The notes below the pieces were generated by a model. That model saw only the letters and a program-made list of their open reading frames with translations. It was not told where the DNA came from and searched no databases. Shown in pieces: positions 1-7,678 of a stretch of 15,441 bases of DNA. This DNA comes from Bacteroidales bacterium UBA3709 (lineage in GTDB: Bacteria > Bacteroidota > Bacteroidia > Bacteroidales > UBA932): assembly GCA_002372015.1 (NCBI GenBank), contig DFIA01000022.1, positions 1 to 15,441 of the forward strand, given 5' to 3'. Within the stretch, counting starts at the first letter, position 1. Each line of letters opens with the position of its first letter. A program made the translations under genes and the position numbers.

Positions 1-48
1 GCCAGCAGATTTACAGTCTGCCCCAGTTGGCCACTTTGGTACCCCTCC
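1..48 (-). tRNA. tRNA-Tyr (GTA), 3' part cut by window edge
   Basis: Read on the minus strand, the sequence starts GGAGGGGTACCAAAGTGGCC, a typical tyrosine tRNA acceptor arm and D arm. It continues through an anticodon loop CTGTAAA, which gives anticodon GTA. The long variable arm, T arm and 3' end lie beyond base 1. It is 16 nt downstream of tRNA-Thr and is probably cotranscribed with it. Confidence 0.93.
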
Positions 49-64
49 GTCCGTATTATTTCTG

Positions 65-138
65 AGCCGATGGAGGGATTCGAACCCCCGACCAGCTGAT
101 TACAAATCAGCTGCTCTGGCCAACTGAGCTACATCGGC
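65..138 (-). tRNA. tRNA-Thr (TGT)
   Basis: This is a complete 74-nt cloverleaf on the minus strand. The acceptor stem pairs GCCGATG with CATCGGC, the discriminator base is T, the anticodon loop TTTGTAA gives anticodon TGT, and the T arm contains GGTTCGAATCC. No CCA end is encoded: the bases after the discriminator read CAG, so CCA must be added enzymatically. It is first in a Thr-Tyr tRNA operon. In many bacteria this pair is followed by tRNA-Gly, tRNA-Thr and tuf, which would lie off the left edge (inference). Confidence 0.96.
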
Positions 139-168
139 AGTATTACTGCGTTTTTCAAAAACGGATTG

Positions 169-199
169 CAAAGATAGAAGATTAAAATTATTAACCAAA
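169..199 (-). promoter_or_regulatory. Promoter of the tRNA-Thr/Tyr operon
   Basis: On the minus strand TATCTTTG (169-176) matches the Bacteroidota -7 consensus TAnnTTTG exactly. A TTTG at 196-199 lies 19 nt upstream and fits the -33 element. Transcription would start about 25 nt before tRNA-Thr. The -33 box is only 17 nt beyond the dxs stop codon, so dxs transcripts may also run into the tRNAs. An A/T-only inverted repeat (ACTTTTTT with AAAAAAAGT, about 200-227) spans the dxs end and might act as a weak terminator. Confidence 0.7.
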
Positions 200-216
200 A
201 CTTTTTTCAAAAAAAA

Positions 217-2082
217 TTAAAAAAAGTAGTTCAAAGCTTTGATTATACCCTCTGCATCTATGCCGCATTCCTTGAACTGTTGGGCTATGGTACCCTGCTC
301 TATGAACCGGTCTGGTATTCCTAAACCTACTATGGTACATGTATTTTGTTTGTCTGCCAAAGCTTCACATACAGCACCATATAAGCCTCCTATAAGGCAC
401 CCGTCTTCAATGGTAATTATAACCCGGTGCCTTTTAGCTGCCTGTTCTATGGCTGTTTTATCTAAAGGCTTGAGGAATCTCATGTTGTAATGCGAAACTT
501 TACTGGCCTTATCTCCTATCATCTGAAGAGCTTTTATTACCTGATTGCCTATGGTGCCTATGGAGAGTATTGCAATGTCTGAGCCTTCTCTGAGCAATTC
601 GGCCTTTCCTTTTTCTATAGCGATAAATTCTTCTGGTAGTTCTAACCCCAGACAATTGCCTCTTGGGTAGCGTATGGTAATGGGGCCGTTGTAGGAGTCT
701 AAAGTGGCTGAATAGAGCATATTCTGGAGCTCTATCTCATTTATAGGTGCCATTTCCGTTATATTTGGAATAAGCCTAAGATAGGCTAAATCAAAGGCTC
801 CGTGATGCGTAGCACCATCTTCTCCAACCAACCCAGCCCTGTCTATAGTGAATATCACTTTCAGATTCTGCAGGGCTACATCGTGAATAATCTGATCGAA
901 ACTCCTCTGGAGGAAAGACGAGTAGATGTTGCAGAAAGGGAGTATTCCGTTTGCGGCTAAACCAGCGGCAAAAGTTACAGCGTGTTCTTCTGCAATACCC
1001 ACATCAAAAGTTCTGTCTGGCAGCACTTTCATCATATCGCTGAGTTGGCCGCCACTTAGCATAGCCGGTGTAATGCCCACTATTCGCTTGTCTTGTTCTG
1101 CAAGTTTTACAATGGTGCTGCCGAATATGTTCTGGTATTTGGGCGGAGCTGCCTCGGTTTTTATTCTTTCTCCGGTTTCTACATCAAATTTACCAGGGGC
1201 GTGCCATACGCTCTGGTTGTCTTCTGCCGGTTTGTAGCCTTTGCCCTTAACTGTACTTATGTGTAGAAGTTTGGGACCTTTAAGGTCTTTTATGCTGTTT
1301 AGGGTGTCTATAAGCTCTTCTATGTTATTGCCGTCTATAATTCCAAAATACCTGAACCCCAGTCCGCTAAATACGGTAGCATGTTTGAAGAAGAAATTTT
1401 TTGTAGTGAGCACTGCCTTTTGAATACTGCGCCTGAATCTCCCGTTTCCGAGCGCACGCCATACCCTGTTCTTTACTCTGTTATAGGTTTTTGAAGTAGA
1501 TAGGCGTAACAGATAGTTGTGCATGGCACCAACATTTTCATCAATGGCTATCTGGTTATCGTTAAGAATTACCAATAAGTCTGTTCCGCTGGCACCGGCA
1601 TTGTTAATTCCTTCATACGCAAGACCTCCGGAAAAAGCTCCATCGCCGAGAACGGCCACAACCTTAATATGTTCTCCTTTTAGGTTGGCGGCAGTGGCAA
1701 GCCCGAGAGCTGCTGAAACCGAGGTTGAAGCGTGGCCTGTACCAAAGCTATCGTAGGGGCTTTCGCTCATTTTAGGAAAGCCTGAAAGACCGTCTTTGGT
1801 TCGGTTTGCTTTGAACTGTTCTCTCCTGCCGGTTATGATTTTATGGGCATAACTCTGGTGCCCTACATCCCATACAATTTTATCTTCCGGTGTATTAAGA
1901 ACATAGTGCAGAGCCACAGCCAGTTCTACGCTTCCTAAAGAAGATCCGAGATGGCCCGGATTGGTGGCGCAGCACTCTATCATATATTCCCTAATTTCCT
2001 CGCACAGAGTTTCTAATTGCCTGTTAGTAAGGCTTTTTAAGTCTGCCGGAGAATCTATCTTATTTAGTAGTCTGAATTCCAT
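217..2082 (-). CDS. dxs: 1-deoxy-D-xylulose-5-phosphate synthase
   Basis: The enzyme condenses pyruvate and glyceraldehyde-3-phosphate to DXP using thiamine diphosphate. This is the first step of the MEP isoprenoid pathway and also feeds thiamine and pyridoxal synthesis; the enzyme is cytosolic. At 621 aa it is full length. Visible motifs are PGHLGSSLG (residues 42-50), GTGHASTSVSAALG (114-127), the ThDP/Mg site GDG (146-148) with NDN (174-176), GIAEEHA carrying the catalytic Glu (362-368), and DRAGLVGEDGATHHG (414-428). These give the expected order of ThDP-binding, pyrimidine-binding and C-terminal transketolase-like domains. The start at 2082 begins MEFRLLNKIDSP, as expected for the family. 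No Shine-Dalgarno site or exact TAnnTTTG box is visible upstream. It diverges from the MFS gene at 2179 and lies upstream of the tRNA operon. Confidence 0.97.
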   Translation of the reverse strand: MEFRLLNKIDSPADLKSLTNRQLETLCEEIREYMIECCATNPGHLGSSLGSVELAVALHYVLNTPEDKIVWDVGHQSYAHKIITGRREQFKANRTKDGLSGFPKMSESPYDSFGTGHASTSVSAALGLATAANLKGEHIKVVAVLGDGAFSGGLAYEGINNAGASGTDLLVILNDNQIAIDENVGAMHNYLLRLSTSKTYNRVKNRVWRALGNGRFRRSIQKAVLTTKNFFFKHATVFSGLGFRYFGIIDGNNIEELIDTLNSIKDLKGPKLLHISTVKGKGYKPAEDNQSVWHAPGKFDVETGERIKTEAAPPKYQNIFGSTIVKLAEQDKRIVGITPAMLSGGQLSDMMKVLPDRTFDVGIAEEHAVTFAAGLAANGILPFCNIYSSFLQRSFDQIIHDVALQNLKVIFTIDRAGLVGEDGATHHGAFDLAYLRLIPNITEMAPINEIELQNMLYSATLDSYNGPITIRYPRGNCLGLELPEEFIAIEKGKAELLREGSDIAILSIGTIGNQVIKALQMIGDKASKVSHYNMRFLKPLDKTAIEQAAKRHRVIITIEDGCLIGGLYGAVCEALADKQNTCTIVGLGIPDRFIEQGTIAQQFKECGIDAEGIIKALNYFF

Positions 2083-2178
2083 TTCATTAAAAAAACGGCT
2101 GCAATTTACTCAATATTTATTAAATTGCGAAGCAGTTTTAGACATTAACAGATTCTGAATAATTATAAGTATAAAACA

Positions 2179-3807
2179 ATGACTTTAGACAAGAAATTAA
2201 CATTAAGAGATTCGGCGGCGATGCGTTGGACTGCTCTGTTGCTGCTGGCGTTGGCAATGTTTTGTTCATACATCTTTATGGACATACTATCTCCTATTAA
2301 GGATTTAATGCAATCTACAAGAGATTGGGATTCTACTGCCTTTGGGACAATGCAAGGTTCCGAAACATTCTTGAATGTATTTGTGTTCTTCCTTATTTTT
2401 GCGGGTATCATTTTAGACAAGATGGGAGTAAGGTTTACTGCTTTGCTCTCCGGAGTTGTAATGCTGATAGGGGCGGTTATAAAATGGTATGCGGTTACAG
2501 AAACCTTTCAGGCCTCTTCTATTGCTCAGTGGTTTGATGCCAATCTTAACTATATTCCTGGGTTTGACGAACTTGGTATTTCTCCTTTCTATAGAGGAAT
2601 GCCTGCATCGGCAAAGGTTGCTGCAGTGGGCTTCATGATTTTTGGCTGCGGTGTGGAGATGGCAGGAATTACAGTGTCCAGAGGTATTGTAAAATGGTTT
2701 AAAGGTAGAGAAATGGCACTTGCAATGGGCTCCGAAATGGCACTTGCGCGTTTGGGAGTTGCTACATGTATGATTTTCTCTCCTATGTTTGCCAAGTTGG
2801 GAGAACATATAGATGTATCTCGTTCTGTGGCTTTTGGTGTGGTTCTTCTTATGGTGGCTCTTATAATGTTCATAGTCTATTTCTTTATGGACAAGAAACT
2901 GGATGCCCAAACAGGTGAGGCGGAAGAAAAAGACGATCCGTTTAAGGTAAGCGATATAGGGGCTATTTTGAAAAGCAGTGGTTTTTGGCTTGTGGCGTTG
3001 TTGTGCGTGCTGTACTATTCTGCAATTTTCCCTTTCCAGAAATATGCAGTAAATATGCTCCAATGTAATCTTACTTTTACAGAGGTGCCTTCTGATTCTT
3101 TCTGGGCATCAAATACCGTTACGGTTGTTCAATATGTAATAATGTTGGTGGTTGCAGTGGCTGCCTTTATGAGTAATTTCTCTAAGAATAAAGTAGCTAA
3201 GTTTTCCATGCTTTTGCTGGCGATAGTGGCTCTTGTGGTGTTCTGCTATATGGGTTACATGAGGCAAAGTGCCGAAACTATCTTTGCCGTATTCCCATTG
3301 CTTGCGGTGGGTATTACTCCAATACTCGGCAGTTATGTAGATCATAAGGGCAAGGCGGCTTCTATGCTGGTTTTGGGCTCTGTTCTACTTATTCTGTGCC
3401 ACCTTACATTTGCATTCATACTTCCTATGTTTAAGGGAAGTGAAGTTGGTGGGGTTATTATAGCCTACATCACTATTTTGGTGCTTGGCTCTTCTTTCTC
3501 GTTAGTTCCTGCATCTCTTTGGCCAAGTGTACCTAAGCTGGTAGATTCTAAAATTATAGGTAGTGCCTATGCTCTTATTTTCTGGATTCAGAACATTGGG
3601 TTGTGGCTCTTCCCACTTCTGATAGGTAAGGTTTTAGACAAGACAAATCCTGGTATAACAGATCCTACGGCCCTTAATTATACAGCCCCATTGCTTATGC
3701 TTGCATTGCTTGGCGTGGCGGCTTTGCTGCTCGGTTTTATACTCAAGCGTATAGATAAAAAGAAGGGTTACGGTTTGGAAGAACCTAATATAAAGAAAGA
3801 AAGTTAA
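2179..3807 (+). CDS. MFS transporter with enlarged central region (paralog 1)
   Basis: This is an inner-membrane permease of the major facilitator superfamily; the substrate is unknown. The 542-aa product begins with a short cytoplasmic tail and TM1 (about residues 16-35). MFS motif A is seen as GIILDKMGVRF (76-86), and a second-half equivalent as GSYVDHKGKA (384-393). A conserved KWFKGREMALAMG (172-184) and SLVPASLWPSVPKL (441-454) are shared with the next gene. Compared with that paralog it has about 65 extra residues (about 295-360) containing two strongly hydrophobic stretches (313-331 and 342-360), so 14 rather than 12 helices are likely. The layout resembles the MFSD1-like group from memory, unverified. 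It is 29 nt upstream of the second transporter and probably cotranscribed with it. No exact promoter box was found. Confidence 0.88.
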   Translation: MTLDKKLTLRDSAAMRWTALLLLALAMFCSYIFMDILSPIKDLMQSTRDWDSTAFGTMQGSETFLNVFVFFLIFAGIILDKMGVRFTALLSGVVMLIGAVIKWYAVTETFQASSIAQWFDANLNYIPGFDELGISPFYRGMPASAKVAAVGFMIFGCGVEMAGITVSRGIVKWFKGREMALAMGSEMALARLGVATCMIFSPMFAKLGEHIDVSRSVAFGVVLLMVALIMFIVYFFMDKKLDAQTGEAEEKDDPFKVSDIGAILKSSGFWLVALLCVLYYSAIFPFQKYAVNMLQCNLTFTEVPSDSFWASNTVTVVQYVIMLVVAVAAFMSNFSKNKVAKFSMLLLAIVALVVFCYMGYMRQSAETIFAVFPLLAVGITPILGSYVDHKGKAASMLVLGSVLLILCHLTFAFILPMFKGSEVGGVIIAYITILVLGSSFSLVPASLWPSVPKLVDSKIIGSAYALIFWIQNIGLWLFPLLIGKVLDKTNPGITDPTALNYTAPLLMLALLGVAALLLGFILKRIDKKKGYGLEEPNIKKES

Positions 3808-3836
3808 GCTGTTTTAGATATATAGACTATTTAGGA

Positions 3837-5267
3837 ATGAATAAAGCTGTTAAACTACTAAGAGACTCTAAAAGTGCAAGGTGGATTGTGCTTGCGTGTT
3901 TAGTGGTGCCGATGTTTGCATCATACTTTTTCGACGACATGTTTTCCACCTTATCGCAGATATTTAAGACCCCACATTTGCTGGAACTTGGTTGGGACTC
4001 ACAGAATTATGGCTTTTATGCCGGAGGCTATTCTTTCCTCTGCGTGTGGGGAGGGCTTATTATATGTGGTATTCTGTTAGATAAGTGGGGAGTGCGCCTA
4101 ACAGGTTCTATTTTTGTTGGAATGATGGTGGGAGGAGCTGCCATAGTTGCCTATGCCATATCCAAGAGCTTCAATAGTAGCGGTCTGTGTGAGTGGATGC
4201 ACAACAGCCTTCATATAGCCAAGCCATCGCTTACTATGGCTTATGTAGGGTGTATGCTTTTTGGCCTTGGTAGCGAAATAGCCGGTGTTGCCGTAACACG
4301 CTCAATAGCAAAGTGGTTTAAGGGCAAAGAAATGGCGTTTGCAATGGGTGCTCAATTGGCTATAGCCCGATTGGGCACTGCATTGGCTTTTGTGCTTTCT
4401 CCAGTGTTGGTGGGGGCTCATAGCAGCAATGCTCTCTATACATTTGCACAAACAAATCGTCCTGCTCTTTTTGGTTTAGCTCTTCTGATTGTGGGTATAG
4501 TATTGTGGAGCGTATTTATTACAATGGATTCTAAATACGACAAGCAAACAGGAGAAACAGATACTAAAGAAGTGGGTGAGGAAGATAAATTCAGGTTTTC
4601 AGATATTTTCAAGATACTCGGCAACAAACATTATATACTGATTTCGCTTCTATGTGTATTCTTCTATTGCTGTATAATCTCATTCAAGAAATTTGCTACA
4701 GCTATTATAATACCGAGGTTTGGACTTGATGTAGAAACAGCTTCGTGGATGGTATCCATGATACCTTTCTGTACAGTTATAGGTACTCCTTTGTTTGGTA
4801 TATTGGTAGATAGAGTAGGTAAGGCAACTACATGGATGATATTGGGGTCGTGTCTTGTATTGGCGGCACATATCATTTTAGCTTTTGCTCCTGAAGGAAG
4901 GCAACTGTTTGGTTATCTTGGCATTGCCATACTTGGCATAGGCTATAGCCTTGTACCTGCGGCCATGTGGCCAAGTGTTCCTAAAATTATACCCGAAAAG
5001 AACCTTGGAACAGCCTATTCTCTGATTTATTGGATTCAGAATATGGGTATGTTGCTTGTTCCTATTTTTGTGGGAGGAGTAATAAAGCGATATGTAATAG
5101 AAGCAGGTAATCACACTCAGGAAATTACAGCTGCCCTAAGAGCAGAGTATATTTTCATAGGCCTTGGCATTGTGGCAGTAAGCGTATCACTCCTGCTGAA
5201 AGCATCTTCCGGCAGGCATCCGGAACTCAAATTAGATATTCCTAACAAGCAAAAACAGAAAATTTAG
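3837..5267 (+). CDS. MFS transporter (paralog 2)
   Basis: This is an inner-membrane major facilitator permease of 476 aa, consistent with 12 helices; the substrate is unknown. Motif A appears as GILLDKWGVRL (78-88) and is repeated in the second half as GILVDRVGKA (321-330). KWFKGKEMAFAMG (159-171), a cytosolic loop near 230-255, SLVPAAMWPSVPKI (371-384) and YWIQNMG (398-404) align directly with the preceding gene, so the two arose by tandem duplication and then diverged. An AGGA just before ATG 3837 may serve as ribosome binding site. The stop codon overlaps the purA stop by 4 bp tail to tail. Two adjacent paralogs of different size could form a heteromer or serve related substrates; that is inference. 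Confidence 0.88.
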   Translation: MNKAVKLLRDSKSARWIVLACLVVPMFASYFFDDMFSTLSQIFKTPHLLELGWDSQNYGFYAGGYSFLCVWGGLIICGILLDKWGVRLTGSIFVGMMVGGAAIVAYAISKSFNSSGLCEWMHNSLHIAKPSLTMAYVGCMLFGLGSEIAGVAVTRSIAKWFKGKEMAFAMGAQLAIARLGTALAFVLSPVLVGAHSSNALYTFAQTNRPALFGLALLIVGIVLWSVFITMDSKYDKQTGETDTKEVGEEDKFRFSDIFKILGNKHYILISLLCVFFYCCIISFKKFATAIIIPRFGLDVETASWMVSMIPFCTVIGTPLFGILVDRVGKATTWMILGSCLVLAAHIILAFAPEGRQLFGYLGIAILGIGYSLVPAAMWPSVPKIIPEKNLGTAYSLIYWIQNMGMLLVPIFVGGVIKRYVIEAGNHTQEITAALRAEYIFIGLGIVAVSVSLLLKASSGRHPELKLDIPNKQKQKI

Positions 5268-6532
5268 CCCATAGATATAGTCTGAGCCCTATCTGGGCCT
5301 ACGGAAATATAGGTTATCTTTATTCCTAACTCTTTTTCTATAAAAGAGATATAGCGTTTGAAAGCTGCCGGAAGTTCTTCTGGTTTTCTGCATTTTGTAA
5401 GATCTTTCTTCCAGCCTTTCATTTCTTTGTAAACGGGTTCTATCTTGGCGTATGTATCAAAAGGCACTTTGTCTGTTTTCTTGCCGTTTACAATGTAACC
5501 TGTGGCTATTTTTATAGTATCGAATGTATCGAGTACATCGGCTTTCATCATTATCAGGTCTGTAACCCCATTAACCATAACTGCATACTTGAGTGCAGGC
5601 AGATCTAACCACCCCGTTCTGCGAGGCCTGCCGGTAGTGGCTCCAAATTCGTGCCCGGCCTTACGCAGTCTTTCTCCTACTGCATCTTGTAATTCTGTAG
5701 GGAATGGGCCACTTCCTACTCTTGTACAGTATGCCTTAAAAATACCATATACACGCCCAACCTTTGTAGGTGCTATGCCTAAGCCAATGCAGGCACCGGC
5801 ACAAACGGTAGATGATGATGTAACAAACGGATAGGCTCCAAAATCCACATCCAACATGGTGCCTTGTGCACCTTCTGCAAGAGCCCTTTTAGTTTTAAGA
5901 TAGTTGCAGAGTTCGTATTCGGTATCTGCTATCGCAAACTTTTTCAGGTATTCTATAGCCTTAAACCACTCCTTTTCGTATGTATTGGCATCGTAGTTGA
6001 AGTTAAACTGCTTGAGATAGGCTATATGCTTTTGTTTTAGAGTGTTGTATCTTTTCTTAAAGTCTTTGGCAAGAATATCTCCTACTCTCAGACCGTTTCT
6101 TCCGGTTTTATCCATATAGGTAGGACCGATACCCTTTAGGGTAGAACCTATTTTAGTTTTACCTAAGCTTGTTTCATTAGCCGCATCTATGATTCTGTGT
6201 GTAGGCAGAATCAGATGTGCTCTTTTGGATATTATAATGTTTTTGATAGGGTCTATCCCCATTTTTGAAATAGACTTACACTCATCGAGAAAAATAACAG
6301 GGTCTAAAACAACGCCGTTTCCTATGATGTTAATAGTGTTCTTTCTGAAAACACCGGCAGGTACTGTATGGAGTACAAAGCTTTTATTGGAGAACTGCAG
6401 AGAATGACCGGCATTAGGACCTCCTTGAAATCTGCAAATAACGGGGTAGTTTTTTGCTAATACATCCACAATTTTACCCTTACCTTCGTCGCCCCACTGG
6501 AGGCCAAGAACCACATCAATTTTCATATCCAA
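5264..6532 (-). CDS. purA: Adenylosuccinate synthetase
   Basis: PurA joins IMP and aspartate using GTP to form adenylosuccinate, the committed step to AMP, in the cytosol. The 422-aa length is usual. Motifs seen: the GTP-binding/catalytic loop GDEGKGK (14-20, catalytic Asp15), the second catalytic residue His43 in NAGHS, GIGPTYMDK (134-142), EGAQGTMLDVDFGAYPFVTS (220-239), RVGSGPFPTEL (271-281) and the IMP/aspartate loop GATTGRPRRTGWLD (297-310). The start at 6532 gives MDMKIDVV; the Met at residue 3 would also fit the family start, and no Shine-Dalgarno site decides it. The nested repeat array lies just upstream (from 6571) and would be in the leader if purA is transcribed from ssb or from within the array. 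There is no exact TAnnTTTG box near the start, only a near match with a one-base-short spacer at 6552-6558. Confidence 0.97.
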   Translation of the reverse strand: MDMKIDVVLGLQWGDEGKGKIVDVLAKNYPVICRFQGGPNAGHSLQFSNKSFVLHTVPAGVFRKNTINIIGNGVVLDPVIFLDECKSISKMGIDPIKNIIISKRAHLILPTHRIIDAANETSLGKTKIGSTLKGIGPTYMDKTGRNGLRVGDILAKDFKKRYNTLKQKHIAYLKQFNFNYDANTYEKEWFKAIEYLKKFAIADTEYELCNYLKTKRALAEGAQGTMLDVDFGAYPFVTSSSTVCAGACIGLGIAPTKVGRVYGIFKAYCTRVGSGPFPTELQDAVGERLRKAGHEFGATTGRPRRTGWLDLPALKYAVMVNGVTDLIMMKADVLDTFDTIKIATGYIVNGKKTDKVPFDTYAKIEPVYKEMKGWKKDLTKCRKPEELPAAFKRYISFIEKELGIKITYISVGPDRAQTISMG

Positions 6533-6570
6533 AATGTTTTATCGGAATGTTCAAAATAGCTTGCTTAGAA

Positions 6571-6953
6571 CTGTTAAAAGTTAAAAAGTTTGTTTAAAAC
6601 TGTTAAAAGTTAGTAGTTTGTTGCTTGAAGCTGTTAAATGTTAATGGTTTGCTTAAAGCTGTTAAATGTTAAATAGTTCTCTTAAAACAGTTAAATGTTA
6701 ATAGTTTGTTGCTTGAAGCTGTTAAAAGTTAAATAGTTTGCTTAAAGCTGTTAAAAGTTAAATAGTTCTCTTAAAACAGTTAAATGTTAATAGTTTGTTG
6801 CTGGAAGCTGTTAAATGTTAAATAGTTCGCTTAAAGTTGTTAAAAGTTAAATAGTTCTCTTAAAACAGTTAAATGTTAATAGTCTGTTGCTTGAAGCTGT
6901 TAAATGTTAAATAGTTTGCTTGAAGCTGTTAAGTGTTAATGGTTTGCTTAAAA
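6571..6953. repeat. Nested tandem repeat array, 13 units with three-unit higher-order period
   Basis: Thirteen A/T-rich units of 28-31 bp run without gaps. They begin at 6571, 6600, 6631, 6659, 6688, 6719, 6748, 6777, 6808, 6837, 6866, 6897 and 6926. Each starts CWGTTAAAWGTTAA or a close variant and ends GCTTRAAG or CTCTTAAAA. After the first unit the lengths cycle 31-28/29-29, and the 31-bp units carry an extra TTG-GCTTGAAG type end, so the higher-order period is about 89 bp (four cycles). Inside each unit the heptamer GTTAAAA/GTTAAAT is itself doubled. The last unit runs into the ssb stop codon (6948-6950). Unit lengths are not multiples of three, so the array is not coding. The role is unknown: candidates are a transcript 3'/5' structure between ssb and purA, a protein-binding array, or a slippage-prone minisatellite. 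Confidence 0.95.
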
Positions 6954-7436
6954 TGGAAGATCGTTGGTGGCAGAATCGTTGAAATCTTCCGTGCTGGTAG
7001 GAAAGTCTTGCTGCATTGGAAAATCTGGTTGTGCAGCAGGCGTTGGTGGCGTTTGTACAGGAGGCATTGGCGACGTTTGTACAGAAGGCTGATACGATTG
7101 ATTGTCTGATTTTCTGCCAGTTAATTGAAGGCTGTCTGCAAATATTTCAAAAACAAATCTTCTCTGGTTGTTCTGGTCTGTATATTCGCGGCTGCGTATT
7201 TTACCTTCTATAAATACCTGTGAACCTTTCTTTACAAACTTGTCTGCAAAGTCGGCTAATTGCCTCCAGCATACTATGTTGTGCCACTCTGTTCTTTCTT
7301 GTCTCTGGCCGTTGCGGTCTTTATAATATTCAGATGTAGCAACGGTAAAGTTTGCAACGGAAGCACCTCCCTCAAGGTGTCTTACCTCAGGATCTTTTCC
7401 AACATTTCCTAAAATCAATACTTTATTAAAAGACAT
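6948..7436 (-). CDS. ssb: Single-stranded DNA-binding protein
   Basis: SSB coats single-stranded DNA during replication, repair and recombination and recruits partners through its C-terminal tip. The 162-aa protein opens MSFNKVLILGNVGKDPEVRH, the classic first strand of the OB-fold. It continues with FTVATSEYYKDRNGQRQERTEWHNIV (30-55, with Trp51) and GSQVFIEGKIRSREYTD (71-87), and the fold ends near residue 106. A disordered Pro/Gln/Thr linker follows (about 112-148), then an acidic tail ending NDLPF, matching the DDxPF partner-binding tip. The linker contains short internal repeats. It has its own promoter upstream. The gene's last bases are part of the final unit of the tandem array. Confidence 0.96.
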   Translation of the reverse strand: MSFNKVLILGNVGKDPEVRHLEGGASVANFTVATSEYYKDRNGQRQERTEWHNIVCWRQLADFADKFVKKGSQVFIEGKIRSREYTDQNNQRRFVFEIFADSLQLTGRKSDNQSYQPSVQTSPMPPVQTPPTPAAQPDFPMQQDFPTSTEDFNDSATNDLPF

Positions 7437-7483
7437 AATCCAAAAAGATAATGTTAATTATTAATTTCATCAGACTAATTCAT

Positions 7484-7535
7484 CTGACAAAAATATGTCA
7501 GCTAACAAATATACAAAATCCAGAACACTGGCAAA
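7484..7535 (-). promoter_or_regulatory. ssb promoter with dyad near the start site
   Basis: On the minus strand TATATTTG (7506-7513) matches TAnnTTTG exactly, and TTTG (7532-7535) lies 18 nt upstream as the -33 element. Transcription should begin near 7500, giving an untranslated leader of about 60 nt. A perfect 6-bp inverted repeat, CTGACA (7484-7489) and TGTCAG (7496-7501), sits right at the predicted start site and could be an operator or a 5' hairpin. The promoter part is solid; the dyad's role is speculative. Confidence 0.68.
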
Positions 7536-7678
7536 GCATATTGAGCAAAATCTGTCTAAAGGCTCGCTAAACTTTGTCTATATCTTGCCGGTTTGAGATG
7601 GCTTTCAGTTGGGCTTGTGTTTTTGCTCATTTAGCTTATTGAGAGCGGCTATAAAGGGGCTATTATATAGAGAAAGGG
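7514..7678. other. Intergenic stretch between ssb promoter and trmD end
   Basis: No gene is recognisable here. It contains a near-direct repeat GGCTATAAAG / GGCTATTATA (about 7649-7668) just past the trmD stop, but no convincing hairpin followed by a T-run in the direction of trmD transcription. Confidence 0.5.

Noticed and set aside
2413..3063. 216-codon minus-strand open frame opposite the first MFS gene
   Set aside because: Its composition is rich in His, Cys and Arg and it lies fully inside a clear membrane-protein gene, so it is a shadow frame.
6571..6953. CRISPR array
   Set aside because: The units are contiguous with no unique spacers, and no cas genes are nearby.
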